Below are positions 47,493-56,491 of a stretch of DNA of 64,000 nt, in pieces. Below the pieces are notes generated by a model. It made no database searches. It was not told where the DNA came from and worked only from the letters and a program-made list of their open reading frames with translations. Source of the DNA: Vogesella sp. XCS3 (lineage in GTDB: Bacteria > Pseudomonadota > Gammaproteobacteria > Burkholderiales > Chromobacteriaceae). The first letter of the stretch is position 1. Every line of letters starts with the position of its first letter. Made by a program: the position numbers and the translations under genes. The stretch is from positions 3,248,501-3,312,500 of the forward strand of contig NZ_CP085530.1 of assembly GCF_020616155.1 (NCBI RefSeq). The letters are read 5' to 3'.

Positions 47493-47547
47493 CGTCTTTT
47501 ATATACCCAACCGAGCGTGTGATTCGAATATTTTAGGTTCTATAGCG

Positions 47548-48078
47548 TTGAGTAAGAATAATTTGCCTAGCTTGCTTTCAGAACAGGACTTTGTCGCTGC
47601 ATGCAGTGCATTACCGCTGGTTTCTATCGACCTGATGCTGACGTACCGTACCCAGGATAGTGAGGTTTTGCTATTGGGCATGAGAAATAATCGCCCTGCG
47701 CGTGATTTCTGGTTTTCACCAGGTGGGCGTATTCGCAAAAATGAGGGCATTCAGCTGGCAATGCAGCGTATTGCTAGCGAGGAACTTGGTATGCCGTTGT
47801 CTTGGCTATCGCGCGCTACCTTATTGGGTGCTTGGGATCATTTTTATGATGACAGTGCTTTTTCGGATGCAGTTTCTACGCATTATGTAAATTTGGCCTA
47901 CCGCGTGCCTGTTTCCAGAGAGGAGATAGGTTTGCTCTGCCCACCCTGTGGCGCGTTGGAGCAGCACAGTGCATGGAAGTGGTTCCCGCTTGATGTGGCC
48001 AGCTCCGACGAATCTGTGCACGAGAATGTACGCGTAGTGGCGTCTCTTATGCAGGTACGGTGTGATGAAGCGAGGTAA
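47548..48078 (+). CDS. gmm: GDP-mannose mannosyl hydrolase (Nudix)
   Basis: Hydrolyses GDP-mannose (or GDP-glucose) to GDP and sugar, a common companion of fucose and colitose clusters. The 176-aa Nudix protein has WFSPGGRIRKNEG followed by RIASEELGM; the box lacks one of the usual Glu residues, as is known for this subfamily. The start is TTG 47548 with only a weak ribosome site and no better start in frame. It is the last gene of the polysaccharide operon, followed by a strong terminator. Confidence 0.85.
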   Translation: MSKNNLPSLLSEQDFVAACSALPLVSIDLMLTYRTQDSEVLLLGMRNNRPARDFWFSPGGRIRKNEGIQLAMQRIASEELGMPLSWLSRATLLGAWDHFYDDSAFSDAVSTHYVNLAYRVPVSREEIGLLCPPCGALEQHSAWKWFPLDVASSDESVHENVRVVASLMQVRCDEAR

Positions 48079-48100
48079 CCATTTAGCAAGGTTAGCTCTC

Positions 48101-48128
48101 CAAAAATCGCCCCTTGGGGCGATTTTTT
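48101..48128. terminator. Bidirectional terminator at the end of the polysaccharide operon
   Basis: Stem AAAATCGCCCC/GGGGCGATTTT with a TT loop, followed by T residues on both strands. It separates gmm from the converging marC gene and marks the right edge of the island. Confidence 0.92.
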
Positions 48129-48730
48129 TATGCCAGTTTTTTGATGTAAGCCGCCACGCCACCTAGCAGCATTTCGATGGAGATGGCGGTCAGCACCAGA
48201 CCCATCAGGCGTTCCAGGGCGGTGATGGCCTGTTCGCCAAGGGCGCGGTGGATTTTGCCGGAGAACAGGAAGACCAGCAGCGTTACCAGCATGGTGAGGG
48301 TGAGGGCGCCTATCCACTCCAGCATGCGTTCCGGTTCGCGGGTGGACATCAGCAGCACGGTGGCCATGGCGGAGGGGCCGGCGATCAGCGGTACGGCAAT
48401 CGGAACGATGAAAGGCTCGCCGTGCATTTTGTCGCCGCCAAACATGCTGCCTTCGCCGGGGAAGATCATCTTGATGGCGATCAGGAACAGGATGACGCCG
48501 CCAGCGACGCGCAGGCTTTCGTCTGTGAGGTGCATCAGCTCGAGGAAGCCTTTGCCAAAGAACATGAAGGTGAGCAGTACCGCAAAGGCGATAAAGCATT
48601 CGCGGAAGACTACGCGGCGGCGGCGTTCCGGCTTCACCTGCTTGAGGGCAGAAATGAAGAGGGGAATGTTACCCAGCGGATCGGTAATCAGGATCAGCAG
48701 GATGGTGGCAGACAGGAAAGAGGTATCCAT
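48128..48730 (-). CDS. MarC family integral membrane protein
   Basis: 200-aa protein with six predicted membrane segments, from ATG 48730 (the frame stays open upstream but MDTSFLSATILLILITDPLG is the family start). Conserved blocks: LITDPLGNIPLF, FRECFIAFAVLL, LRVAGGVILFLIAIKMI and VPIAVPLIAGPSAMATVLL. The MarC/YhgN family has no firmly established function; an older link to multiple antibiotic resistance has been disputed. Confidence 0.9.
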   Translation of the reverse strand: MDTSFLSATILLILITDPLGNIPLFISALKQVKPERRRRVVFRECFIAFAVLLTFMFFGKGFLELMHLTDESLRVAGGVILFLIAIKMIFPGEGSMFGGDKMHGEPFIVPIAVPLIAGPSAMATVLLMSTREPERMLEWIGALTLTMLVTLLVFLFSGKIHRALGEQAITALERLMGLVLTAISIEMLLGGVAAYIKKLA

Positions 48731-48820
48731 AGCTTTTACAGTATGCGGTATCCGGTAAAAAACAAAGTCTGGGCTAGCGTTGCCGGCAGCAGTCATCGTC
48801 GAGGCTGATCGCCGGCAAGG

Positions 48821-48829
48821 GTTGGCCGC
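48821..48829 (-). repeat. GCGGCCAAC-family repeat, intergenic copy
   Basis: First copy seen after the 26-kb island gap, upstream of marC (CAAGGGTTGGCCGCAGG). Confidence 0.7.
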
Positions 48830-48839
48830 AGGCAGTAAG

Positions 48840-48870
48840 AAAGGCCTTGCGCAGAGCGTAAGGCCTTTTT
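48840..48870. terminator. Hairpin terminator downstream of the RNA methyltransferase gene
   Basis: AAGGCCTTGCGC pairs with GCGTAAGGCCTT (one G-T pair), with a T-run on the + side and a shorter one on the minus side. It lies 85 bases past the minus-strand methyltransferase stop. Confidence 0.65.
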
Positions 48871-48902
48871 GGTATGTGCGTGCCATGTGTTGCACTACTG
48901 GC

Positions 48903-48927
48903 AGGGCGTGATTATGTCACGCCCTGT
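48903..48927 (-). terminator. Hairpin after the RNA methyltransferase gene
   Basis: AGGGCGTG (48903-48910) pairs with CACGCCCT (48919-48926), within 30 bases of the minus-strand stop codon. The T-run is weak on the minus side, so it may act with the next hairpin. Confidence 0.5.
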
Positions 48928-48952
48928 TTTCTATGGCAGCGGGTGTGTCCGT

Positions 48953-51900
48953 TTACTGACCGCTTGTGTCGTCTTTTTCCTTGCGGTTAGAACCTTCTAC
49001 CAGTGTGAAGGCGTAAACGCGGCATTCCAGTGCGCCGTTGTACAGCATGGGGCGGCTGTCTGCGGCCAGGCGCATCAGGCTGGGCAGGCGGGTGTCTGCC
49101 GTCATCAGGTGGGCGGTCCAGCCGGCAAACTGGCGCTTGAGCCAGGTGGCCAGCTGCGGGTACAGCTCGGCCAGGCTGTCTTGTTCGTCCAGGCGGATAC
49201 CGTACGGCGGGTTGCACACGATCAGGCCTTGCTTGGCGGGTGCGGCCAACTCGGTGGCGTCGCCCACGCTCAGGGTAACGAGCTCGGCCAGGCCGGTGCG
49301 TTCCAGGTTGCGGCGGGTGATGTCTACCATGTGGGCGGCGCGGTCGTTACCGTACAGCGGCAGGGTAGCCAGTTTACGGCTGGCCAGTTCTGCGTCGTTC
49401 TTGATGCTGTGCCATAGCAGATCGTTGTGGTTTTTCAGCAGTTCGAAGGCAAAGCCACGGTCGCGGCCAGGGGCGCGGTTCAGGGCGATGTCGGCGGCCT
49501 CTACCAGGAAGGTACCGCTACCGCACATCGGGTCCAGCAGTGGCTGGGTGCCGTTGTAGCCGGCCAGCAGCAGGATGCCGGCTGCCAGGTTTTCGCGCAG
49601 CGGGGCTTCGCCTGTTTCGTCGCGCCAGCCGCGTTTGAACAGCGCTTCGCCGCTGGTATCCAGGTAGATCTGCACGTCAAAGCCGGACAGGAACACACGG
49701 ATGCGCATGTCCGGGGTGCGGGTATCTACGCTGGGGCGCTCGCCGCCCAGGTCGCGGAAGCGGTCGCAGATTGCGTCTTTCACGATCAGCGATACGTAGT
49801 CGATGCTCTTCAGGCGGGCATGGCCATCGGTCTTTACCTTGATGGTGCAGCCCACATCAAACAGCTCTGGCCAGTTAATGCCCTTGGCTAGGGTGTAGAT
49901 GTCGCGCTCTTCGCGGAAGGTGCCCATGGCCAGCTGCATCAGCAGGCGGCTGGCGGTACGCGAGTGCAGGTTCACGCGCATCATCACTTCTTGCGTGCCG
50001 GTAAAGGCCACGCCACCGTCGGTAAGTTGCAGCTCGGTGCCGCCTTGCAGGGCAATTTCTTCGCCCAGCAGTTTTTCCAGGCCACGCGGGCAGCTGGCAA
50101 ACAGGGCGAATTCGCCGTCTTTCAGCGTACGTGGCTGGGCTTTGACGAAGGGCGTGCGGCCAACCTTGTCGCCACCGCCTTGCTTGCCAAAACCTTGGCC
50201 TGGTTCACGGGCTTCGCCTTTGCCAAACAGCGTGCGGGCGGGGGCCGCATCACGCTGGAAGCCGCCTTCGCGACGCTCGCCGCCAAAGCGTGGTTTGTCG
50301 AAGCTGCGCTCTTCGCGCTGGAAGCCGCCTTCACGGCGCTCACCGCCAAAGTGCGGTTTGTCGAAGCTGCGCTCTTCGCGCTGGAAGCCGCCTTCGCGAC
50401 GCTCGCCGCCAAAGCGTGGTTTGTCGAAGCTACGCTCTTCGCGCTGGAAGCCGCCTTCGCGACGCTCGCCGCCAAAGCGTGGTTTGTCGAAGCTGCGCTC
50501 TTCGCGCTGGAAGCCACTTTCGCGGCGTGGTTCGTCGCTACGTGGCGTCGCCGGGGTGTCGATGTCGCTGACGCGCTTCAGGAAGCTGGTACGCACCGGG
50601 CCGCCAGCCGGTTTGTTTTCTACCGGTGCCTGCTCGTTGTCGCGTGGTTCTGGTGCCACGTAGTCGGGGTGGGCTTTGCCGCCACGGCCCGCTACGCGGT
50701 CACGGGTGTAGGTTTTTTGCGGGCGCTCTGCGGGTGCGGCTTCCGGAGCCGGGGCGTAATCTTCCGGCTTGACCGAAAACAGTGTGCGCGGCTTGTCCAG
50801 CCCGTGTTCGCCACGTGGCTGGTGATCGTTGGGTTGCTCGCGGCGGAAATCGCCTTCGCGTTTGAAGCCGCTGTCGCGATTGCCTTCGAAGCGTGGTTTG
50901 TCGAAGCTGCGTTGTTCGCCGCGTGGCTGGAACTCGCCATCGCGCTTGAAGCCGCCTTCGCGGTTTTCACGGCTACCTTCGAAGCGTGGCTTGTCGCCGC
51001 CGAAACGCGGTTTGTCGAAGCTGCGTTCGCCACGTGGCTGGAACTCGCCGTCGCGTTTGAAGCCGCCTTCACGGTTTTCACGGTTACCTTCGAAGCGTGG
51101 CTTGTCGCCGCCGAAACGCGGTTTGTCGAAGCTGCGCTGTTCGCCGCGTGGCTGGAACTCGCCGTCGCGCTTGAAGCCGCCTTCGCGGTTGTCGCGGTTA
51201 CCTTCGAAGCGGGGCTTGTCGCCGCCGAAACGTGGTTTGTCGAAGCTGCGCTGTTCGCCGCGTGGCTGGAACTCGCCGTCGCGTTTGAAGCCGCCTTCAC
51301 GGTTTTCACGGTTACCTTCGAAGCGTGGCTTGTCGCCGCCGAAACGCGGTTTGTCGAAGCTGCGCTGTTCGCCGCGTGGCTGGAACTCGCCGTCGCGTTT
51401 GAAGCCGCCTTCGCGGTTGTCGCGGTTACCTTCAAAGCGGGGCTTGTCGCCGCCGAAACGTGGTTTGTCGAAGCTGCGCTGTTCGCCGCGTGGCTGGAAC
51501 TCGCCGTCGCGCTTGAAGCCGCCTTCACGGTTGTCGCGATTGCCTTCAAAGCGGGGCTTGTCGCCGCCAAAGCGCGGTTTGTCGAAGCTGCGCTGTTCGC
51601 CGCGTGGCTGGAACTCGCCGTCGCGCTTGAAGCCGCCTTCGCGGTTGTCGCGGTTACCTTCAAAGCGGGGCTTGTCGCCGCCGAAACGCGGTTTGTCGAA
51701 GCTGCGTTCGCCGCGCGGCTGGAACTCGCCATCTCGCTTGAAGCCGCCTTCGCGGTTGTCGCGATTGCCTTCAAAGCGGGGCTTGTCGCCGCCGAAACGC
51801 GGTTTGTCGAAGCTGCGTTCGCCACGTGGCTGGGCATCACCGTCACGACGATGCTCGCCGCCGAAGCGTGGTTTGTCGAAACCACGGCTGTCGTTGCCAA

Positions 51901-52027
51901 AGCGCGGGTTGTTGCCGGTCTGGCCTGCTGGCGGAGCGTTATTCCCGGCAGGTGGTGCGTTGCGCTCGGCAAAAGATGTGGGCTGACGGCGTTGCGCGGC
52001 GCGCTGGCGGGAACGGAATGTGGACAT
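48953..52027 (-). CDS. THUMP-domain 23S rRNA guanine-N2 methyltransferase (RlmL-type) with giant repetitive N-terminal arm
   Basis: The C-terminal ~385 residues form a THUMP plus class I SAM methyltransferase of the RlmL type: FALFASCPRGLEKLLGEEI near 640, DPMCGSGTFLVEAADIALNR and LIVCNPPYGIRL (NPPYG at 939-943). The N-terminal ~630 residues are low-complexity and Arg/Gly/Asp/Phe-rich. They include eight 37-38-residue repeats (71-372), a degenerate ninth, a linker and four 21-residue repeats (505-588), all sharing RSFDKPRFGG. ATG 52027 is preferred over an upstream TTG. It modifies rRNA presumably at G2445; the arm is likely disordered and RNA-binding, which is inference. Confidence 0.85.
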   Translation of the reverse strand: MSTFRSRQRAAQRRQPTSFAERNAPPAGNNAPPAGQTGNNPRFGNDSRGFDKPRFGGEHRRDGDAQPRGERSFDKPRFGGDKPRFEGNRDNREGGFKRDGEFQPRGERSFDKPRFGGDKPRFEGNRDNREGGFKRDGEFQPRGEQRSFDKPRFGGDKPRFEGNRDNREGGFKRDGEFQPRGEQRSFDKPRFGGDKPRFEGNRDNREGGFKRDGEFQPRGEQRSFDKPRFGGDKPRFEGNRENREGGFKRDGEFQPRGEQRSFDKPRFGGDKPRFEGNRDNREGGFKRDGEFQPRGEQRSFDKPRFGGDKPRFEGNRENREGGFKRDGEFQPRGERSFDKPRFGGDKPRFEGSRENREGGFKRDGEFQPRGEQRSFDKPRFEGNRDSGFKREGDFRREQPNDHQPRGEHGLDKPRTLFSVKPEDYAPAPEAAPAERPQKTYTRDRVAGRGGKAHPDYVAPEPRDNEQAPVENKPAGGPVRTSFLKRVSDIDTPATPRSDEPRRESGFQREERSFDKPRFGGERREGGFQREERSFDKPRFGGERREGGFQREERSFDKPHFGGERREGGFQREERSFDKPRFGGERREGGFQRDAAPARTLFGKGEAREPGQGFGKQGGGDKVGRTPFVKAQPRTLKDGEFALFASCPRGLEKLLGEEIALQGGTELQLTDGGVAFTGTQEVMMRVNLHSRTASRLLMQLAMGTFREERDIYTLAKGINWPELFDVGCTIKVKTDGHARLKSIDYVSLIVKDAICDRFRDLGGERPSVDTRTPDMRIRVFLSGFDVQIYLDTSGEALFKRGWRDETGEAPLRENLAAGILLLAGYNGTQPLLDPMCGSGTFLVEAADIALNRAPGRDRGFAFELLKNHNDLLWHSIKNDAELASRKLATLPLYGNDRAAHMVDITRRNLERTGLAELVTLSVGDATELAAPAKQGLIVCNPPYGIRLDEQDSLAELYPQLATWLKRQFAGWTAHLMTADTRLPSLMRLAADSRPMLYNGALECRVYAFTLVEGSNRKEKDDTSGQ
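50156..50164 (+). repeat. GCGGCCAAC-family repeat inside the methyltransferase gene
   Basis: Copy with extended match TGCGGCCAACCTT, inside coding sequence (minus-strand gene), between the repeat arm and the THUMP domain. Confidence 0.55.
50264..50515 (-). repeat. Tandem repeat, four 63-bp units (21 aa) in the methyltransferase arm
   Basis: Four units of GFQREERSFDKPRFGGERRE plus G, almost identical at DNA level; one unit has His for Arg in DKPHF. The reading frame is kept. Confidence 0.92.
50912..51817 (-). repeat. Tandem repeat, eight 111-114-bp units (37-38 aa) in the methyltransferase arm
   Basis: Eight units beginning RSFDKPRFGGDKPRFEG and ending GGFKRDGEFQPRGE, with or without a final Gln. 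Variation is confined to a few sites (NRDN, NREN, SREN), so the array has homogenised or expanded recently. All units keep frame. Confidence 0.93.
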
Positions 52028-52141
52028 CGTGCGGTAATCCTTTGAAATCAATCCACCATTCTAGCCTATTCGGGGCTTGCCTGCTTGGTACTCCCCGCGC
52101 TTTGGTTTAACATGGCCGGTTCGATTTTGAGTGGCTAAGCC

Positions 52142-53200
52142 GTGTCTACGCTAGAAACCCAGTTTGGCAGCCGCCTGGTGGCGTGGCAGCGCCTGTATGG
52201 CCGCCACGGCCTGCCGTGGCAGGTGAGCGATGCCTATCGTGTGTGGCTGTCCGAGATCATGCTGCAGCAAACGCAGGTCAGCACCGTGCTGGGCTATTAC
52301 CCGCGCTTTCTGGCGCGTTTCCCCGACCTGGCCACCTTGGCCGCAGCGCCGGTGGACGACGTGCTGGCACTGTGGAGTGGCCTGGGCTACTACACCCGGG
52401 CGCGCAACCTGCACAAGGCCGCGCAGATGGTGATGCACGATTTTGGTGGCGAGTTTCCGCGGCAGCGCCAGGATATCGAACGCCTGCCCGGCGTGGGGCG
52501 CTCTACTGCTGCCGCCATTGCGGCGTTTGCTTTTGGCCAGCGCGAAACCATTCTGGATGGCAATGTCAAACGCGTGCTGACGCGTTGCTTTGGTGTAGAA
52601 GGCTACCCCGGCGACAAGCCAGTAGAGGCGCAGCTGTGGCAGCTGGCCGAGCGGCTTACTCCCGCCAGCCGTGCCGATATGGTGCCGTATACCCAGGGGC
52701 TGATGGATCTAGGCGCTACCGTGTGTACGCGCAGCAAGCCTGCCTGTACCGCCTGCCCGATGCTGGATGGCTGTGTGGCGGCCAACAGTGGCCGTACTGC
52801 CGAGCTGCCGCAGCGCAAGCCGAAAAAAGCCGTGCCCGAGCGCGAGACGGTGATGCTGATCGCCCTGCACCAGGGCAGTGTGCTGCTGCAGCGCCGCCCG
52901 TCGGTAGGTATCTGGGGTGGGCTGCTCAGCCTGCCGGAGTTCGATAGCACGCTGGCGGTAGATGGCTGGCTGGCGGCCAACGCCGTGGGCGACCTGTTGC
53001 CCGCGTGGCCCGAGCTGGTGCACGTGTTTACCCATTTCCGGCTCACCATCACGCCGCAGCCGGTACAGCTGCAGCAGAGGTTGGCCGATAGCTGTCATGA
53101 GGACAGCTGGCAGTGGCTGCCGCTGGCCGACGCGCTGGATGCCGGCGTGCCGGCGCCGGTGCGCAAGCTGCTATTGCAAGCCCTGGCGATTACCCCCTAA
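52142..53200 (+). CDS. mutY: A/G-specific adenine DNA glycosylase
   Basis: Base-excision repair enzyme removing A mispaired with 8-oxoG. The 352-aa protein has the helix-hairpin-helix region LPGVGRSTAAAIAAFAFGQR with the catalytic Asp after it (ILDGNVKRVLTR), the [4Fe-4S] cysteines C-x6-C-x2-C-x5-C in CTRSKPACTACPMLDGC, and a C-terminal MutT-like domain (HQGSVLLQRRPSVGIWGGLL). Starts at GTG 52142. Divergent from the RNA methyltransferase gene. Confidence 0.95.
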   Translation: MSTLETQFGSRLVAWQRLYGRHGLPWQVSDAYRVWLSEIMLQQTQVSTVLGYYPRFLARFPDLATLAAAPVDDVLALWSGLGYYTRARNLHKAAQMVMHDFGGEFPRQRQDIERLPGVGRSTAAAIAAFAFGQRETILDGNVKRVLTRCFGVEGYPGDKPVEAQLWQLAERLTPASRADMVPYTQGLMDLGATVCTRSKPACTACPMLDGCVAANSGRTAELPQRKPKKAVPERETVMLIALHQGSVLLQRRPSVGIWGGLLSLPEFDSTLAVDGWLAANAVGDLLPAWPELVHVFTHFRLTITPQPVQLQQRLADSCHEDSWQWLPLADALDAGVPAPVRKLLLQALAITP

Positions 53201-53236
53201 ACCCTGTCGCGGCGTGGCCGCATGGTGAGCTGAAAG

Positions 53237-55447
53237 ATGGTTTCCGTAGTACGTTCCGTAGCCGATACTCTGGCCGATGCCGCCGACCCGGCCGTATGGC
53301 TGGCCCAGCTGTCGGCCGCGCTGACCGACGCCGAGCGCGCCATGCTGCAGCGTGCGTTTGATGCTGCGCGCGTCATGTACGCCGGCAAAACGCTGCCGCA
53401 TACCGGTGAAGATGTGTTCAGCCATGCGGTGGCTGCCGCCGCCATCGTGGCCGACCTGAACCTGCTGCCGGACGCCATTGCCGCCACCTTGCTGTTTGCT
53501 GCGCCCGATTACCGCGAAGACTGGCAGGAGTGGCTGCCCAATACCTTCAACCGCACCGTGCTGACGCTGGTAGATGGCGGCAACCGTGTGCGCCGCCTCA
53601 CCGAGCTGGCGCGGCTGGACCGCCTGGCCACACCGGAAGACCGCGCCCGCCAGGCCGAAACCATGCGCAAGATGCTGCTGGCCATGGTGGCCGATATCCG
53701 CGTGGTGCTGATCAAGCTGGCGTGGCGCACACAAACCATGCACTACCTGTCGCAGGTGGCCGAGGGCGGCCTGCGCCGCCAGATTGCGCAGGAAACACTG
53801 GAGCTGTTTGCGCCGCTGGCCAACCGCCTGGGCGTATGGCAGATCAAGTGGGAGCTGGAAGACCTGGGCTTTCGCCATACCGAGCCGGACAACTACAAGA
53901 AAATCGCCAAGCTGCTGGACGAGCGCCGGCTGGAGCGCATCGACTATATCGAACGCTTGCTGGATACCCTGCGTGGCGAGCTGAAAGGCGCTGGCATCAA
54001 GGGCGATGTGGCCGGCCGGCCCAAGCACATCTATTCCATCTGGAAGAAGATGAAGAAAAAGAAGCTCGATTTTTCCGAGCTGTACGATATCCGTGCCGTG
54101 CGCATTCTGGTGGAGCGCCTGCAGGATTGCTACACCGTGCTGGGCTTGATTCACAGCATGTGGCAGCCGATACCCGGCGAGTTTGACGACTACATCAGCA
54201 ACCCCAAGGCCAACGATTACCGCAGCCTGCACACCGCCGTTATCGGCCCGGAAGGGCGCGGCGTGGAGGTACAGATCCGCACCTTCGAGATGCACGAGCA
54301 CGCCGAATTCGGCGTAGCCGCGCACTGGCGCTACAAGGAAGGCGGCAAGGGCGACGCACAGTACGAGGAGAAAATCTCCTGGCTGCGCCAGCTGCTGGAC
54401 TGGCGCGAGGAAATGTCGGACTCCGACCGCAGCGACCTGGCCGACGCCTTCAAGACCGAGCTGTTCTCCGACACCATCTACGTGCTGACGCCGCAGGGCC
54501 GCGTGCTGGATTTGCCTTCGGGCGCCACCGCCATCGACTTTGCCTACAGCCTGCATACCGACCTGGGCCACCGTTGCCGCGGTGCCAAGGTAGAAGGCCA
54601 TATCGTGCCGCTGTCCACGCCGCTGCAAAACGGCCAGCGCGTGGAAATCCTCACCGCGAAAGAGGGCGGCCCGTCGGTGAACTGGTTGCACGAAGGCTGG
54701 GTGAAGAGCCACCGTGCCATCAGCAAGATCCGCCAGTACGTGCGCCAGCAAAACGCCGACGTGGTGCGTGAAACCGGCCGCCAGCTGTTCGAGCGCGAGT
54801 TGTCGCGCCACCAGCACGTGCAGCCCAGCCTGGCGCAGATTGCCGACAAGCTGGGTTACTCGCGCATGGACGAGCTGTACGCCGCGCTGGGCCACGGCGA
54901 GCTGGGTACCCGCGCCATCAGCAACGCCATCGAGAGCTTTGCGCCGCAGCAGCCGCTGGAGGTGGCGCCGGAAGACCTGGTGCGCCGCAGCCGTGGTGGC
55001 CACGATTCGGGTGGCGTGCTGATCGAGGGCGTGGGCAACCTGATGACCATCCTGGCCAAGTGCTGCAAGCCGGCGCCGCCTGATAGCGTGGCCGGTTTTG
55101 TTACCCGCGGCCGCGGTATCTCGATACACCGCAGCAACTGCATTACGCTTAAGCGCCTGTCGGCCGACGCGCCGGAGCGGCTGATTGCGGCTGACTGGGG
55201 CGACCAGAAAAACGGCGTGTTCCCGATCGACCTGGAAATCCACGCCAGCGACCGCCCCGGCCTGCTGCGCGATATTTCCGACGTGTTCTCGCGCGAAAAG
55301 CTGAACGTAATCGGTGTGAACACCCTGTCGCGGGCGCAAAAAGCCAAGCTGCGCTTTACCGTAGAGGTGCGGCAGGTGCGCGATATCAGCCGCGTGCTGG
55401 CGCACATCATGGAAGTACGCGGCGTGCACGAGGCGCGGCGCGTGTAA
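53237..55447 (+). CDS. relA: (p)ppGpp synthetase RelA
   Basis: Ribosome-associated alarmone synthetase of the stringent response. The 736-aa protein has a degenerate N-terminal hydrolase domain in which the HD metal site is lost ([12 protein letters not shown] where hydrolases have HD). Its synthetase domain has the RelA-type acidic [20 protein letters not shown] signature, then TGS ([20 protein letters not shown]), a zinc-finger-like region ([20 protein letters not shown]) and a C-terminal ACT domain. The EFDD motif and broken HD domain argue for RelA over SpoT. Confidence 0.94.
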   Translation: MVSVVRSVADTLADAADPAVWLAQLSAALTDAERAMLQRAFDAARVMYAGKTLPHTGEDVFSHAVAAAAIVADLNLLPDAIAATLLFAAPDYREDWQEWLPNTFNRTVLTLVDGGNRVRRLTELARLDRLATPEDRARQAETMRKMLLAMVADIRVVLIKLAWRTQTMHYLSQVAEGGLRRQIAQETLELFAPLANRLGVWQIKWELEDLGFRHTEPDNYKKIAKLLDERRLERIDYIERLLDTLRGELKGAGIKGDVAGRPKHIYSIWKKMKKKKLDFSELYDIRAVRILVERLQDCYTVLGLIHSMWQPIPGEFDDYISNPKANDYRSLHTAVIGPEGRGVEVQIRTFEMHEHAEFGVAAHWRYKEGGKGDAQYEEKISWLRQLLDWREEMSDSDRSDLADAFKTELFSDTIYVLTPQGRVLDLPSGATAIDFAYSLHTDLGHRCRGAKVEGHIVPLSTPLQNGQRVEILTAKEGGPSVNWLHEGWVKSHRAISKIRQYVRQQNADVVRETGRQLFERELSRHQHVQPSLAQIADKLGYSRMDELYAALGHGELGTRAISNAIESFAPQQPLEVAPEDLVRRSRGGHDSGGVLIEGVGNLMTILAKCCKPAPPDSVAGFVTRGRGISIHRSNCITLKRLSADAPERLIAADWGDQKNGVFPIDLEIHASDRPGLLRDISDVFSREKLNVIGVNTLSRAQKAKLRFTVEVRQVRDISRVLAHIMEVRGVHEARRV

Positions 55448-55454
55448 GCGGCGT

Positions 55455-55463
55455 GCGGCCAAC
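55455..55463 (+). repeat. GCGGCCAAC-family repeat, intergenic copy
   Basis: Copy 8 bases after the relA stop, followed by a near-inverse partner CCTGGCCGC, forming an imperfect palindrome. Confidence 0.65.
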
Positions 55464-55551
55464 CCTGGCCGCGCCGCGTGTTCTCGTCGGCAGCCTGCCT
55501 GCCGGCGCCAGGCCCGGGATGGGCCTGCAATCACTGTTAACCGAGTGCATC

Positions 55552-56319
55552 ATGCAAGACCTGAAACAGCAGGCGCAGCTGGCGCTGTCGCTGATGGACC
55601 TGACATCGCTCAATGACGACGACAGCGTGGCCACCATAGACGCACTGTGCGCCAAGGCGCGCAGCGACGCGGGGCAGGTAGCCGCCGTGTGCGTTTACCC
55701 GCGCTTTGTGCCGCACGCGCGCCGTGCGCTGGCGCGTGCCGGTGCCAACGGCGTACGCATTGCCACCGTGACCAATTTTCCGCACGGTGATGACGACGTG
55801 GCGATTGCCGTGGCCGAGACCCGCGCTGCCATCGCCTACGGTGCCGACGAAGTGGACGTGGTGTTTCCGTGGCGCGCACTGCAAGCCGGCAACGCCGAGC
55901 TTGGCCGCGAGCTGGTGTCGGCGTGCAAGGCGGCCTGTGGCGACAAACTGCTGAAGGTGATTATCGAAAGCGGCGAGCTGGCCACGCCAGCGCTGATCCG
56001 CCAGGCAAGCGACATTGCGCTGGCCGCGGGGGCGGACTTTCTGAAAACCTCCACCGGTAAGGTGGCCGTTAACGCCACGCTGGAGGCCGCCGCCATCATG
56101 CTGCAGGCCATCCGCGATAGCGGCCGGATTTGTGGCTTCAAGGCGGCCGGTGGCGTGCGCACGGCCGACGATGCTGCGCTCTACCTGCAGCAGGCGGCGC
56201 ATATCATGGGCGAAGCGTGGCTGACGCCAGCCAACTTCCGCTTTGGTGCCTCTGGCTTGCTGGCCAACCTGCAAGCAGTAGTGCAGGACGGGGCGGTGAC
56301 GCAGCATAGCGGCTACTAA
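55552..56319 (+). CDS. deoC: Deoxyribose-phosphate aldolase
   Basis: Class I aldolase splitting deoxyribose-5-phosphate into acetaldehyde and glyceraldehyde-3-phosphate in nucleoside catabolism. From ATG 55552 the product has 255 aa. Key features: [28 protein letters not shown], and the Schiff-base Lys in DFLKTSTGK followed by [14 protein letters not shown]. Start codons further upstream lack support. First of three deo genes; its terminator is built from the GCGGCCAAC repeat. Confidence 0.95.
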   Translation: MQDLKQQAQLALSLMDLTSLNDDDSVATIDALCAKARSDAGQVAAVCVYPRFVPHARRALARAGANGVRIATVTNFPHGDDDVAIAVAETRAAIAYGADEVDVVFPWRALQAGNAELGRELVSACKAACGDKLLKVIIESGELATPALIRQASDIALAAGADFLKTSTGKVAVNATLEAAAIMLQAIRDSGRICGFKAAGGVRTADDAALYLQQAAHIMGEAWLTPANFRFGASGLLANLQAVVQDGAVTQHSGY

Positions 56320-56349
56320 GCGGCGCCAAGGGTGGTTTGTGCGCCCGGC

Positions 56350-56383
56350 AAGGTTGGCCGCAGCGATGCGGCCAACCTTTTTT
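56350..56383 (+). terminator. deoC terminator made of an inverted pair of GCGGCCAAC repeats
   Basis: AAGGTTGGCCGCA (56350-56362) and TGCGGCCAACCTT (56367-56379) form a perfect 13-bp stem with loop GCGA, followed by a T-run. This is the clearest case of the repeat used as a transcription terminator. Confidence 0.92.
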
Positions 56384-56491
56384 ATGGATGACTAGCTGGT
56401 CTGGCGGGCACTGTCCTTGCCGCCGCCAGCGTGCTAAAAACACAGATAAAGCGCAGCGTGTACTGCGCGCCCAACACGACGAGGCAATACC

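Noticed and set aside
22813..48128. Genomic island integrated site-specifically into tRNA-Phe
   Set aside because: Both tRNA genes are complete, but I find no repeat of the tRNA 3' end at the right edge near 48.1 kb and no integrase gene. The tRNA position alone is not enough.
50264..51817. CRISPR array
   Set aside because: The regular repeats are tandem, keep the reading frame and have no unique spacers; they are protein-coding.
49964..52045. Long open frame (693 codons) on the + strand opposite the RNA methyltransferase
   Set aside because: It mirrors the tandem repeats of the minus-strand gene, gives low-complexity Ala/Phe/Val-rich sequence, has no ribosome site and resembles no family. 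The open frame is a by-product of repeat composition.
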